Shown: positions 36,768 through 47,951 of the stretch, piece by piece
How positions within the stretch are numbered: the first letter of the stretch is position 1
How the letters are laid out: each line of letters starts with the position of its first letter
Assembly (NCBI GenBank): GCA_016718385.1
Contig: JADKDK010000001.1
Coordinates: forward strand, 930,001 to 994,000
DNA: 64,000 nucleotides
Source: Gammaproteobacteria bacterium
GTDB lineage: Bacteria > Pseudomonadota > Gammaproteobacteria > Pseudomonadales > UBA5518
Reading direction: 5' to 3'
Position numbers and translations under genes: made by a program
Notes under the pieces: model-generated
What the model was told of the DNA's origin: nothing
What the model saw: only the letters and a program-made list of their open reading frames with translations
Database searches by the model: none

Positions 36768-38063
36768 ATGATCGATGCAAAGGCCTTGCGCCAGGATGCC
36801 GAGGACGTCGCGCGAGCGCTCGCGCGCAAGCGCTTCACGCTGGATATCGCGCAGTACCGCGCGCTCGAGGAGCGGCGCAAGGGTTGCGACGTGGAGTCCC
36901 AAGGCCTGCAGGCGGCGCGCAACCAGGCGTCCAAGCGCATCGGCGAGCTGGTGCGCGAGGGCGTGCCGGTCGACGAAGCCAAGGCGCGCGCCGGGCAGGA
37001 AATGGCGGAGATCAACAGCGCGCTGGAGCGCGTGCGCGAGGAGGCCGAGGTCATCCACGCCGAGCTCGACGCCTTCCTCGCGGCGATCCCGAACCTGCCC
37101 GATGCCGACGTGCCCGAGGGCACGTCGGAGGAGCACAACGTCGAGGTCCTGCGCTGGGGCACGCCGCGCGTCTTCGATTTCCCGGTGCGCGACCACGTCG
37201 ATCTCGGCGCGCGCGGGGCGGCGATGGATTTCGATGCCGGCGCGCGGTTGACCGGCTCGCGCTTCGTGGTGCTGCGCGGCGAGATCGCGCGGCTGCACCG
37301 CGCGCTGATCCAGTTCATGCTGGACCTGCACACCGCCGAGCACGGCTACGAGGAGCTGAACGTGCCCTACATGGTCAACGCCGATGCGCTCTTCGGCACC
37401 GGCCAGCTGCCGAAGTTCGCCGAGGACCTGTTCCGCCTCGGCATCGACGAGGGCTACTACCTGATCCCGACGGCCGAGGTGCCGGTCACCAACCTCGCGC
37501 GCGATGCCATCGTCGAGGACGCCGCCGCGCTGCCGCGGCGCATGGTCTGCCACACGCCGTGTTTTCGCAGCGAGGCGGGCAGCTACGGCAAGGACCAGCG
37601 CGGCATGATCCGCCAGCACCAGTTCGAGAAGGTCGAGCTGGTGCAACTGGTGCGGCCCGATCAGTCCGCCGCCGCGCTGGAGGAACTCACCGGGCACGCG
37701 GAGGCGGTGCTGCGCCGCCTCGAGCTGCCGTACCGCAAGATCGTGCTCTGCGGCGGCGACATGGGTTTTGCGGCGCGCAAGACCTACGACCTCGAGGTGT
37801 GGCTCCCCGGGCAGCACAAGTACCGCGAGATCTCCTCGTGCAGCAACATGGGCGATTTCCAGGCGCGGCGCATGCTGGCGCGCTGGCGCAATCCCGAGAC
37901 CGGCAAGCCCGAGCTGCTGCACACGCTCAACGGCTCCGGGCTCGCGGTCGGCCGCACGCTGGTCGCGATCCTGGAGAACTACCAGAACGCCGACGGCAGC
38001 GTCACCGTGCCGGCGGTGCTGCGACCCTGGATGAACGGTGCGACCTCGATCCTGAACGCCTGA
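36768..38063 (+). CDS. serS: Seryl-tRNA synthetase
   Basis: SerS charges tRNA-Ser and tRNA-Sec with serine. The 431-residue protein has the N-terminal helical tRNA-binding arm (to ~110). The class II core includes TAEVPVTN, motif 2 PCFRSEAGSYGKDQRGMIR (~264-282) and motif 3 NGSGLAVGRTLVAILEN near 395-412. Length is standard. It is the usual neighbour of rarA and cysG in pseudomonads. Confidence 0.98.
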   Translation: MIDAKALRQDAEDVARALARKRFTLDIAQYRALEERRKGCDVESQGLQAARNQASKRIGELVREGVPVDEAKARAGQEMAEINSALERVREEAEVIHAELDAFLAAIPNLPDADVPEGTSEEHNVEVLRWGTPRVFDFPVRDHVDLGARGAAMDFDAGARLTGSRFVVLRGEIARLHRALIQFMLDLHTAEHGYEELNVPYMVNADALFGTGQLPKFAEDLFRLGIDEGYYLIPTAEVPVTNLARDAIVEDAAALPRRMVCHTPCFRSEAGSYGKDQRGMIRQHQFEKVELVQLVRPDQSAAALEELTGHAEAVLRRLELPYRKIVLCGGDMGFAARKTYDLEVWLPGQHKYREISSCSNMGDFQARRMLARWRNPETGKPELLHTLNGSGLAVGRTLVAILENYQNADGSVTVPAVLRPWMNGATSILNA

Positions 38064-38071
38064 GGCCCGCC

Positions 38072-39463
38072 ATGGACTACCTGCCGGTCTTTCTCGACGT
38101 GCGTGGGCGCGACGCTCTCGTCGTCGGCGGCGGCAAGGTGGCGCTGCGCAAGGCCGAGCTGCTGGTGCAGGCCGGCGCGCTGCCGCGCGTGGTGGCGCCG
38201 GCCATACAGCCAGCGCTCGTGGAACTGGCCGAACGCCATGGCGGCAGCTGCGACGCCGTGCCCTTCGCCCCGGCGCACCTCGCGGGCGCGGCGCTGGTGA
38301 TCGTGGCAACCGGCGTGCCCGAGGTCGACGCGACGGTTCACCGCGAGGCCGGAGCGCGCGGCGTGCCGGTCAACGTGGCCGACCGTCCCGAGCTCTGCAC
38401 GTTCATCCTGCCCGCGGTGGTCGACCGCTCGCCGGTGATCGTCGCCTTTTCGACCGGCGGGCGCGTGCCGGTGCTGGCGCGCAGCCTGCGGGCGCGGCTG
38501 GAAGCCATGCTGCCGGCAGGGCTCGGCCGGCTCGCGGATTTCCTCGGCGCACGGCGCGGCTGGCTGCGCGAGCGCGTGCCCGATCCCGGCCTGCGCCTGC
38601 GCGCCTGGGAGCGGTTGCTGGAGGGAGCGGTGGCCGAGCGGGTGCTGGCGGGCGACGAGGCCGGCGCGGAGCGTCTGCTGCAGGAGGAGGTGGCAGCGCT
38701 CGACGGCGCGCCGCGTGGCGAGGTGTTCCTGGTCGGCGCCGGGCCCGGCGATCCGGACCTGCTCAGTTTCCGCGCCCTGCGCCTGATGCAGCAGGCGGAC
38801 GTCGTGTTCTACGACCGCCTGGTCAGCGCGCCGGTGCTCGCGCTGGTGCGCCGCGAGGCCGAGCGCGTCTACGTCGGCAAGCGCCGTGGCGAGCACGCGG
38901 TCGCGCAACCCGATATCAACGAACTGCTGGCCGAACACGCGCGCCGGGGCAGACGCGTGCTGCGTCTCAAGGGCGGCGATCCGTTCATCTTCGGACGCGG
39001 TGGAGAGGAAATCGAGCACCTGGCCGAAGCCGGGATTCCGTTCCAGGTGGTGCCGGGCATCACCGCGGCCTCGGGTTGCGCGGCCTATGCGGGCATTCCG
39101 CTCACGCACCGCGACCACGCGCAGTCGGTGCGCTTCGTGACCGGGCACCTGAAGGACGGCAGCATAGACCTCGACTGGCCCGAGCTGGCGCGGCCGCAGC
39201 AGACCGTGGTGTTCTACATGGGGCTGGTCGGGCTGCCGGTGATCTGCGAGCGGCTGATCGCGCACGGCATGGCGGAGTCCACCCCCGTGGCGCTGGTGCA
39301 GCAGGGCACCACGCCTGCACAGCGGGTGCTGGTATCCACCCTCGGCGCGATGCCCGAGCGGTTGCGCGCGGCGCAATTCCACGCGCCCACGCTGGCCATC
39401 GTGGGCACGGTAGTGAGCCTGCACGAGCGCCTGAGCTGGTTCCGACCGGCAGCCGAAACCTAG
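38072..39463 (+). CDS. cysG: Siroheme synthase (multifunctional CysG)
   Basis: CysG makes siroheme, the cofactor of sulfite and assimilatory nitrite reductases. It joins uroporphyrinogen III methyltransferase with precorrin-2 dehydrogenase/ferrochelatase. The 463-residue protein has the NAD-binding dehydrogenase half first (LVVGGGKVALRKAELLV). The SAM methyltransferase half starts near 212 with GEVFLVGAGPGDPDLL, then RLKGGDPFIFGRGGEE and VVPGITAASG. It starts 8 bases after serS and ends before an AT-rich gap. Confidence 0.96.
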   Translation: MDYLPVFLDVRGRDALVVGGGKVALRKAELLVQAGALPRVVAPAIQPALVELAERHGGSCDAVPFAPAHLAGAALVIVATGVPEVDATVHREAGARGVPVNVADRPELCTFILPAVVDRSPVIVAFSTGGRVPVLARSLRARLEAMLPAGLGRLADFLGARRGWLRERVPDPGLRLRAWERLLEGAVAERVLAGDEAGAERLLQEEVAALDGAPRGEVFLVGAGPGDPDLLSFRALRLMQQADVVFYDRLVSAPVLALVRREAERVYVGKRRGEHAVAQPDINELLAEHARRGRRVLRLKGGDPFIFGRGGEEIEHLAEAGIPFQVVPGITAASGCAAYAGIPLTHRDHAQSVRFVTGHLKDGSIDLDWPELARPQQTVVFYMGLVGLPVICERLIAHGMAESTPVALVQQGTTPAQRVLVSTLGAMPERLRAAQFHAPTLAIVGTVVSLHERLSWFRPAAET

Positions 39464-39533
39464 AATCAACTTTAAGTTTTTTAGATAACATCCGGAACCT
39501 TCTGATTTCATTGAATTAAGAGCAAGAAATTTC

Positions 39534-39560
39534 TCAAGTTCGCTCGCGTGCTGCCGATTC
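39534..39560 (+). promoter_or_regulatory. Candidate sigma-28 (FliA) promoter
   Basis: TCAAGTTC (39534-39541), an 11-base spacer, then GCCGATTC (39553-39560) match the FliA consensus TAAAGTTT-N11-GCCGATAA at six of eight positions on each side with exact spacing. The predicted start near 39567 leaves a ~32-base leader before the small gene at 39599. The 70 bases upstream are unusually AT-rich and include the palindrome AGAAATTTCT (39525-39534). No flagellar gene is in the window. Confidence 0.6.
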
Positions 39561-39598
39561 AATACTGCCCCAGCTGTGTTGCCTCACGGAGTCCAGCC

Positions 39599-39841
39599 AT
39601 GAGCATCGACATCCCCCGCGTACTTCCCATCGTGACCCCGCCGGCGGCCGTGCTCGACGACGAATTGCGGGTGAAGCAGTCGACGCGGGTCGACCCGATA
39701 CCCTCCGACCCCGGCAAGCCGCGCGTCGAGCGCCGGGTGGTGCCGGAGCGGCGCACCCGCACCGAGCAGCGGCGCGCGGCGCTGGAGTTGCGCGCGCGGC
39801 GCGACCGGCGCACCCAGCGCGGCATCGACGTGAACGCCTGA
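39599..39841 (+). CDS. Small Arg-rich protein, predicted FliA-dependent
   Basis: The 80-residue protein is hydrophobic/proline-rich at the N terminus (IDIPRVLPIVTPPAAV). Over its last ~40 residues it is extremely rich in Arg and Glu (VERRVVPERRTRTEQRR), and it ends GIDVNA. CGGAG precedes the ATG at a good distance. I recall similar small proteins ending in RRG.GIDV.V in pseudomonads and marine relatives, with no known function. The FliA-type promoter just upstream suggests expression with flagella and chemotaxis genes. No membrane segment or known domain is present. Confidence 0.62.
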   Translation: MSIDIPRVLPIVTPPAAVLDDELRVKQSTRVDPIPSDPGKPRVERRVVPERRTRTEQRRAALELRARRDRRTQRGIDVNA

Positions 39842-39857
39842 GGCCACGGGCGGATGC

Positions 39858-41213
39858 ATGGATACCCTTGATTTCGACCTCTTCGTGATCGGCGCCGGAT
39901 CGGGCGGAGTGCGCGCTGCCCGCATCTCGGCTGGCTACGGTGCCCGCGTCGCGGTGGCCGAGGAGCGCTATGTGGGCGGCACCTGCGTCAACGTGGGCTG
40001 CGTGCCCAAGAAACTGTTCGTGCATGCCGCGCATTACGCGGAGGATTTCCACGACGCCGCCGGGTTCGGCTGGGCGCTCGGGGCGGCAGCCTTCGACTGG
40101 CCGCGGCTGCGCGAGAACAAGGATCGCGAGATCGCGCGGCTGAACGGGATCTACCGCAACCTGCTCGACAGCAAGGGGGTCACGCTGATCGAGGGCCGCG
40201 CGCGCGTGCTCGACGCCCACACGGTCGCGGTGGGGCAGCGGCGCTACCGCGCGCGCCATATCCTGATCGCCACCGGGGCCTGGCCTTTCGTGCCGGACTT
40301 CCCGGGGCGCGAGCACGTGATCACCTCGAACGAGGCGTTCCACCTGGAGCGCTTGCCGCGACGCGTGGTGGTGGTGGGCGGCGGCTACATCGCGGTGGAG
40401 TTCGCGGGCATCCTGAACGGCCTGGGGGTAGAGACCGAGTTGCTCTATCGCGGGCCGCTCTTCCTGCGCCATTTCGACCGCGACCTGCGTGAGACGCTGG
40501 CCGAGGAAATGCCGAAGAAGGGCGTGACGCTACGCTTCGACACCACGGTGCAGGCGGTCGAAAAGCGTTCGGACGGCAGCCTGGAGCTGCATCTGGGCGA
40601 CGGTTCGCGGCTGCAGACCGACCTGGTGCTGTACGCGACGGGCCGCCGCCCGCTGTCACAGGACCTGGGCCTGGAGGCCTGCGGCGTGGAACTGCGCGAG
40701 GACGGCTCGATCGTCGTGGACGATTACTACCAGAGCGCGGTGCCCTCGATCCACGCCATCGGCGATGTCATCGGCGGCCCGGAGCTGACGCCGCTCGCGA
40801 CCGCGCAGGGAATGGCGCTCGCGAGCACGCTGTTCCTGGGCGACAAGCGCAGCGTCAGCCTCGAGAACCTGCCGACCGCGATATTCTCGCAGCCGGCTGT
40901 GGGCACCGTGGGCTTGAGCGAGGAGCAGGCCCGCGCACGCTATCCCGCCGTGCTGGTGTACCGCACGCGCTTCCGGCCGCTCAAGCACACGCTCAGCGGC
41001 AATCCGGAACAGACCTTCATGAAACTGGTGGTCGACGGCGAGAGCGACCGCGTGCTGGGCGTGCACATGGTGGGGCCGGAGGCCGGGGAGATCGTGCAGG
41101 GCATGGCGGTGGCGCTGCAGGCCGGTGCCACCAAGCGGGTATTCGACGCCACGCTCGGCATACATCCGACCTCGGCCGAGGAATTCGTGACCCTGCGCGA
41201 GCCGGTGCGCTGA
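39858..41213 (+). CDS. gor: Glutathione-disulfide reductase
   Basis: Gor reduces GSSG to glutathione with NADPH and FAD. The 451-residue protein has the FAD motif GAGSGGVRAAR (~12-22), the redox pair CVNVGC (C43/C48) and a GGGYIAVEFAG NADPH motif. The following YRGPLFLRHFD has arginines where NADPH-specific enzymes bind the 2'-phosphate. The C-terminal HPTSAEE supplies the catalytic His-Glu pair. It lies 16 bases after the small Arg-rich gene and could share its transcript. Confidence 0.95.
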   Translation: MDTLDFDLFVIGAGSGGVRAARISAGYGARVAVAEERYVGGTCVNVGCVPKKLFVHAAHYAEDFHDAAGFGWALGAAAFDWPRLRENKDREIARLNGIYRNLLDSKGVTLIEGRARVLDAHTVAVGQRRYRARHILIATGAWPFVPDFPGREHVITSNEAFHLERLPRRVVVVGGGYIAVEFAGILNGLGVETELLYRGPLFLRHFDRDLRETLAEEMPKKGVTLRFDTTVQAVEKRSDGSLELHLGDGSRLQTDLVLYATGRRPLSQDLGLEACGVELREDGSIVVDDYYQSAVPSIHAIGDVIGGPELTPLATAQGMALASTLFLGDKRSVSLENLPTAIFSQPAVGTVGLSEEQARARYPAVLVYRTRFRPLKHTLSGNPEQTFMKLVVDGESDRVLGVHMVGPEAGEIVQGMAVALQAGATKRVFDATLGIHPTSAEEFVTLREPVR

Positions 41214-41243
41214 GAACGGGGGGGCTGCGCCCTCCGTCAGGGT

Positions 41244-43358
41244 TCAGTTGCTGACGGCGATACGCTGGTTCAGCTGTATCGCGTCGAGCAGGATGTTGCC
41301 CGCTTCGGTCAGCAGCACGTCCGGCTCGTCGTCGGCCCTGTTGGCGTCCTGCGCGGTGTCGGTCGCCTCGTCCTCGGCGGCCTGCTTGTCCTTTTCCAGC
41401 TCTTCGACCGAGGCGAGCGGCTTCTCGCCCTTCGCGACGCGCCGCCGGTTCTCGAGCCTCAGTTCTTCCTCGCGCTGCTTCTGGCGTTCGGCGAGGCGGA
41501 CCGGCTCGCTGAGCGAGACCGATGTCACGGCGTCGAGCTTCTCGGCGAACGCGATCTCGTCACGCAGGTAGGCGAAGTCCGGGTCCTTGCTGGTGCGGGC
41601 CTCGTGGCGCTCGCGCAGCGTCGGCAGGATCGAACCGAGGTCGAGGTAGTTGCGGTGACGCACCGGGGCGATGCGGTCCCACGGCAGCGCGTTGTCGAGC
41701 GCGCTCTCGCCGACCTCGCTCAGGTTGTAGATCGACGGCAGGGCGATGTCGGGCACCACGCCGCGATGCTGCGTGCTCTCGCCCGAGATGCGGTAGAACT
41801 TCGACTCGGTCATCTTGAGCTGGCCGTGGTTCAGCGGGCTCAGGGACTGCACCGTGCCCTTGCCGAAGGAGGGCGAGCCCACCACCAGCCCGCGCTCGTA
41901 GTCCTGGATCGCGCCGGCGAAGATCTCCGAGGCCGAGGCGCTCAGGCGGTTGATCAGCACCAGCAGCGGACCGGCGTAGAAGCTGTCGTCGCGGAACTTC
42001 TGCTTGCGCTCGACGCGCTCGTTGCTGTGACGGATCTGCACCGTCGGCCCCGACTCGATGAACAGGCCCGTGAGTGCATTGGCTTCCTGCAGCGAGCCGC
42101 CGCCGTTCTCGCGCAGATCGATGATCACGCCATCGACCTGCTGCTCCTGCAGTTCGGCGAGCAGTCGCGCCACGTCGCGCGTGGTGCTGCGGTAATTCGG
42201 GTCGCCGCGCTGCATGGCCTCGAAATCGGCATAGAAGGCCGGGATGTCGATCACGCCGATCTTGCGCGTGTGGTCCTCGTAGGGGATCTCCAGCACGCGG
42301 CTCTGCGCCGCCTGCTCCTCGAGCTTGACCTGGTCGCGCACGATGCTGATGAAGTGGTGCTCCTCGCTGGCGCCGCTGCCGCGCACGACCTCCAGGCGCA
42401 CGGTGCTGCCTTTCTTGCCGCGGATCAGGTCGACCACGTCGTCGAGCCGCCAGCCGACCACGTCGACCATCTCGCCCTCGCCGTTCTGGCCGACGGCCAC
42501 GATCCGGTCCGACTGGCGCAGCTGGCCCTGCTTGGCGGCCGGCCCCGCCGGCACCAGGCGCGCGACCTTGGTGAACTCGTCGTCCTGCTGCAGCACCGCG
42601 CCGATGCCTTCCAGCGACAGGCGCATGTTCATGTTGAAATTCTCGGAGCTGCGCGGCGAGAGGTAGTTGGTGTGCGGGTCGAACAGCTCGGTGAACGAGT
42701 TCATGTAGAGCTGGTAGACATCCTCGCTGTTGACCTGCGCCATGCGTCGCAGCTGGTCCTTGTAGCGCTTCTCGAGCAGTTCCTCGATCGCGCCCATCTC
42801 CTTGCCCGCGAGTTTCAGCCCGAGCACGCTGGACTTCAGCTGCTTGTGCCAGAGCTCCTCCGCCGCCTGCTCGTCGGCCGGCCAGTCGAGCTTGTCGCGG
42901 TCGGTCAGCAGCACTTCGTCCTTGCTGAAGTCCATGGCCTGGATCGTCGCGTGCAGATTTTCCGTCACGCGCCCGAGCCGCGCGTCCATGCGCTCGCGGT
43001 AGCGCGCGTAGATCGCGAAGCCGGCACTGACGTCGCCGGCCAGCAGCTGGTCATCGAGCTGGTGGCGCAGCGTGCGGAACTCCTCGATGTCGGAGGCGAG
43101 GAAGACGTTGCGCCCCGGATCGAGGTTCTCCAGGTAATTCTCGAGCAGCCGTTCGCCCAGGGCATCGTCGATCTGCACGCGCGCGTAGTGGTGCCGGCCG
43201 AGGCGTTCGATGATGTCGAGGGTGGTCAGGCTCTGGGTGCGGTCGTAGCCGAGCGGCTCCTGCGCCGCACTGGCCTGCACCAGCCCGGGGCAGGCCAGCG
43301 ACAGCAACAGGATGGCACGAACGACGACCGGGGCGCGGAGAGTGCGGGATTGCTGCAT
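41244..43358 (-). CDS. prc: Carboxy-terminal processing (tail-specific) protease Prc
   Basis: Prc is a periplasmic serine protease that trims or degrades proteins from their C termini and in E. coli processes FtsI and controls peptidoglycan hydrolases. The 704-residue protein has a signal peptide (to ~30), an N-terminal helical domain, and a PDZ domain (~245-330). The catalytic pair is in SASASE (probably S475) and SFGKGTVQ (K500). A charged C-terminal region follows. The start at 43358 gives the best signal peptide; upstream in-frame codons would bury it. Confidence 0.93.
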   Translation of the reverse strand: MQQSRTLRAPVVVRAILLLSLACPGLVQASAAQEPLGYDRTQSLTTLDIIERLGRHHYARVQIDDALGERLLENYLENLDPGRNVFLASDIEEFRTLRHQLDDQLLAGDVSAGFAIYARYRERMDARLGRVTENLHATIQAMDFSKDEVLLTDRDKLDWPADEQAAEELWHKQLKSSVLGLKLAGKEMGAIEELLEKRYKDQLRRMAQVNSEDVYQLYMNSFTELFDPHTNYLSPRSSENFNMNMRLSLEGIGAVLQQDDEFTKVARLVPAGPAAKQGQLRQSDRIVAVGQNGEGEMVDVVGWRLDDVVDLIRGKKGSTVRLEVVRGSGASEEHHFISIVRDQVKLEEQAAQSRVLEIPYEDHTRKIGVIDIPAFYADFEAMQRGDPNYRSTTRDVARLLAELQEQQVDGVIIDLRENGGGSLQEANALTGLFIESGPTVQIRHSNERVERKQKFRDDSFYAGPLLVLINRLSASASEIFAGAIQDYERGLVVGSPSFGKGTVQSLSPLNHGQLKMTESKFYRISGESTQHRGVVPDIALPSIYNLSEVGESALDNALPWDRIAPVRHRNYLDLGSILPTLRERHEARTSKDPDFAYLRDEIAFAEKLDAVTSVSLSEPVRLAERQKQREEELRLENRRRVAKGEKPLASVEELEKDKQAAEDEATDTAQDANRADDEPDVLLTEAGNILLDAIQLNQRIAVSN

Positions 43359-43497
43359 AAGGACTTGGCGAATGGGCTCGGTAGCAATGACTTCGAGGCC
43401 ATTATTACCCATAATCAACTCGGGATACATGGTCATTGACGGCCCGGGAAACGTGAATTCTGGGCGCCGCAGCGTAAACGAAGGGGGAAATCGGCGC

Positions 43498-44541
43498 ATG
43501 CGCCTCGGTCTGAACATCGGGTATTCGGGAAAGCGGGCCATGGCACCGGTCGAGCTGGTGCAGCAGGCCGAGGCGGCGGGATTCGATTCGGTGTGGGTGG
43601 CCGAGGCCTACGGTTCCGACGCGGTTTCCGTGGCGGCGTGGCTGCTGGCCCGGACCACGCGCATCCGCGTCGGCACCGCGATCATGCAGATTCCGGCCCG
43701 CACGCCGGCAAACGCCGCCATGACCGCGATGACGCTGGCGCAACTCTCCGGCGATCGCTTCCTGGTCGGGCTCGGCGCCTCGGGCCCGCAGGTGGTCGAG
43801 GGCTGGCACGGCGTGCCCTACGGCAAGCCGGTCACGCGCATGCGCGAGTACATCCAGATCATGCGCAGGATCATGGAACGCCAGGGGCCGGTGGAGTTCG
43901 ACGGCGAGATCTACCAGCTTCCCTATCGCGGCCCCGGCGCCACCGGGCTCGGCAAGCCGCTGAAGTCCATCCTCGAGGCGACGCCCGGGATCCCGATCTA
44001 CTGCGCGAGCTTCACGCCGGCGGGCCTCGCGGCGGCGGCCGAGGTCGCCGACGGCGTGTTCCCGATCTGGCTCTCGCCGGAGCAGGGCGGGCTGATCGAG
44101 GATCACCTGGCCCCGGGCTTCGCGCGGCGCAGCGACGGCAGGACGCGTGCGGACTTCGACGTGGCGCCCACGCTGATCGTCGTGGTCGGAGACGACGTCG
44201 AGGCCTGCCGGCGTCCGGTCAAGGAGATGCTGGCCCTCTACGTGGGGGGCATGGGCGCGCGCGACAAGAACTTCTACAACCGCTACGCGCGGGATCTCGG
44301 CTACGAGGCCGCGGCGGTCGCGATCCAGGACCTGTTCCTCGCCGGGCGCAAGGAGGAGGCCGTGCAGGCGGTCCCCGACGCGTTCGTCGACGAGATCGCG
44401 CTGGTCGGCCCGCTGGCGCGCATTCGCGAGCGCGCGGGCGCGTGGAAGCGCCTGGGTGCCGAGGGCAAGGTCGGCACGCTGATCCTCGGCATGCGTCAGC
44501 CCGAGCATCTCGACGCCATCGCCGGGATCCTGCTCGGATGA
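43498..44541 (+). CDS. LLM-class (luciferase-like) flavin-dependent oxidoreductase
   Basis: The 347-residue TIM-barrel protein matches the LLM family branch annotated as F420-dependent: MRLGLNIGYSG start, FDSVWVAEAYGSDAVS (~30-45), RIRVGTAIMQIPARTP, and LVGLGASGPQVVEGWHG (~90-106). Such enzymes hydride-transfer to or from small ketones, alcohols or CoA thioesters using F420, or in other branches FMN. F420 is uncommon in gammaproteobacteria and no F420 biosynthesis genes are present here, so FMN use is possible. It is divergent from prc, and its stop overlaps the next start (ATGA). Confidence 0.82.
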   Translation: MRLGLNIGYSGKRAMAPVELVQQAEAAGFDSVWVAEAYGSDAVSVAAWLLARTTRIRVGTAIMQIPARTPANAAMTAMTLAQLSGDRFLVGLGASGPQVVEGWHGVPYGKPVTRMREYIQIMRRIMERQGPVEFDGEIYQLPYRGPGATGLGKPLKSILEATPGIPIYCASFTPAGLAAAAEVADGVFPIWLSPEQGGLIEDHLAPGFARRSDGRTRADFDVAPTLIVVVGDDVEACRRPVKEMLALYVGGMGARDKNFYNRYARDLGYEAAAVAIQDLFLAGRKEEAVQAVPDAFVDEIALVGPLARIRERAGAWKRLGAEGKVGTLILGMRQPEHLDAIAGILLG

Positions 44542-46298
44542 GCGTGCCGGCAAGCATGACCGTGCCGGTGATCCGCAGCGTGGAGGACCTCGAGCGGCTG
44601 CATTTCGGGCATGCCGCCGAGAGCGAGGCGAAACTCGTGAGCACGCTGACCGAATCCGGGCTGGTCGAGCCCGAGGCGCTCGACCGGGCGCTGGCGTACC
44701 GGCACGCGAACGGCACCTCGCTGCTGCAGGCCATCGACGACCTCGGCGTGCTCGATACCTCGCACCGGCCCGCGGTGGTCGCCTCGAAGCTGGGCATTCC
44801 GGTGGCGCGCATCGAGGAGTTCACGGTCGAACCCGCCGTGCTCAAGGCCATCCCGGTACAGGTGGCGCTGAAGCACCGGGTGTTTCCGCTGGCGCGCCAC
44901 GACGGGAACCTGGTGGTCGCGGTGTCGGACCCGGCCGATCTGGAGGCCGTCAACACGATCACCTTCGCGGTCGGGCAGCGCGTGGAACTGGTGGTGGCGC
45001 CGCTGGAGGACATCAACCGCCTCATCGACCGCCACTTCCTGATCCTCGAGGAGCAGAACCTCATCGCCGAGATCGGCGACGACGCGCGCGAGATCCGCCC
45101 GCAGAAGCCGGCCGAGGAGCACCTGCACGACATCGAGAAGCGCGCACAGGAAAAGCCCGTGGTGCGCCTGGTCGATGCGATCATCCGCCGCGCCGTGCGC
45201 ATGCGCGCCTCGGACATCAATATCCGCCCGACCGAGCACGGCGCCGAGGTCTACTACCGCATCGACGGCGAGATGGTGTGGCAGCGCCTGCTCACGCCGG
45301 ACCTGACCGCGCCCATCGTGTGCCGCATCAAGATCATGGCCGGCATGAACATCGCCGAGCGCCGGCTGCCGCAGGACGGCCACGCCGGCCTGGTCGAGGC
45401 CGGGCAGGCCGTCGACCTGCGCGTCTCGGTGATCCCGATGGTCACCGGCGAGTCGGTGGTGATCCGCGTGCTCGACAAGAGCCAGGGGCTGATCGGGCTG
45501 GAACAGCTCGGCATCGCCGCCGAGGACATGAGGCGCCTCGAGCGCATCCTGCAGCACAGTTACGGCATCTTCCTGGTGACCGGTCCCACCGGTTCGGGCA
45601 AGAGCACCACGCTGTACGCGGTGATCAACGAGCGCCTCAAGAACAATCCGCACATCATCACCGTCGAGGATCCGGTCGAGTACCACATCAGCGGTGTCGA
45701 GCAGATCCAGATCAAGCCGACGATCGGCTACACCTTCGCCGAGGCGTTGCGCCACATCCTGCGCCATGATCCCGACGAGATCCTGATCGGCGAGATGCGC
45801 GACTTCGAGACCTCGGAGATCGCGATCAAGGCCGCGCTGACCGGCCACTTCGTGATGAGCACGCTGCACACCAACGATGCGGCCAGCGCGATCACGCGCC
45901 TGCAGGACATGGGGCTGGAGTCCTACCTGGTGAGCTCCACGGTGGTCGGCATCATGGCGCAGCGCCTGGTGCGGCGCATCTGCAAGGACTGCCGCACCGA
46001 GGACACGGGCAGCGCGGAGCTGCGCGACTACTTCGGTCTGCCGGCCGGGGAGACCTTCTACCGCGGCGCCGGCTGCGGCAAGTGCTTCGACACCGGCTAC
46101 AAGGGACGCGCGATGGTCGGCGAGATCATCGAGGTCACCAGCGCGCTGCGCGAGATGATCACGCGCAAGCCGGGCGCCGAGGAGATCCGCACGCTGGCCA
46201 TCCGCGAGGGCATGACGCCCCTGACGCAGAACGCGCTGGCCATGGCGCGCGCCGGCATCACCACGCTCGATGAAGTGTTCTCGGTCAAGCTCGAATAA
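44538..46298 (+). CDS. GspE/PilB-type secretion ATPase
   Basis: The 586-residue protein has the T2SS/T4P N-terminal domain (to ~160) and the ATPase core. Walker A is GPTGSGKST (349-357), followed by an Asp box (ITVEDPVEY), Walker B DEILIGEMRD (~414-423) and the His box GHFVMSTLHTND. The zinc-binding CKDC (482/485) and GCGKC pairs complete the signature of extension ATPases. It would power pilus or pseudopilus assembly from the cytoplasmic side of the inner membrane. No other pilus or secretion gene is adjacent. It overlaps the oxidoreductase stop and sits 8 bases before gpmI, an unusual context. Confidence 0.88.
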   Translation: MSVPASMTVPVIRSVEDLERLHFGHAAESEAKLVSTLTESGLVEPEALDRALAYRHANGTSLLQAIDDLGVLDTSHRPAVVASKLGIPVARIEEFTVEPAVLKAIPVQVALKHRVFPLARHDGNLVVAVSDPADLEAVNTITFAVGQRVELVVAPLEDINRLIDRHFLILEEQNLIAEIGDDAREIRPQKPAEEHLHDIEKRAQEKPVVRLVDAIIRRAVRMRASDINIRPTEHGAEVYYRIDGEMVWQRLLTPDLTAPIVCRIKIMAGMNIAERRLPQDGHAGLVEAGQAVDLRVSVIPMVTGESVVIRVLDKSQGLIGLEQLGIAAEDMRRLERILQHSYGIFLVTGPTGSGKSTTLYAVINERLKNNPHIITVEDPVEYHISGVEQIQIKPTIGYTFAEALRHILRHDPDEILIGEMRDFETSEIAIKAALTGHFVMSTLHTNDAASAITRLQDMGLESYLVSSTVVGIMAQRLVRRICKDCRTEDTGSAELRDYFGLPAGETFYRGAGCGKCFDTGYKGRAMVGEIIEVTSALREMITRKPGAEEIRTLAIREGMTPLTQNALAMARAGITTLDEVFSVKLE

Positions 46299-46306
46299 GG
46301 GGTTCC

Positions 46307-47947
<1,641 letters not shown>

Positions 47948-47951
47948 GCTT

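Noticed and set aside
39464..39490. Possible cysG terminator (AACTTTAAGTTTTTT)
   Set aside because: There is a T run, but the inverted repeat is 5 bp with a one-base loop, too small to fold.
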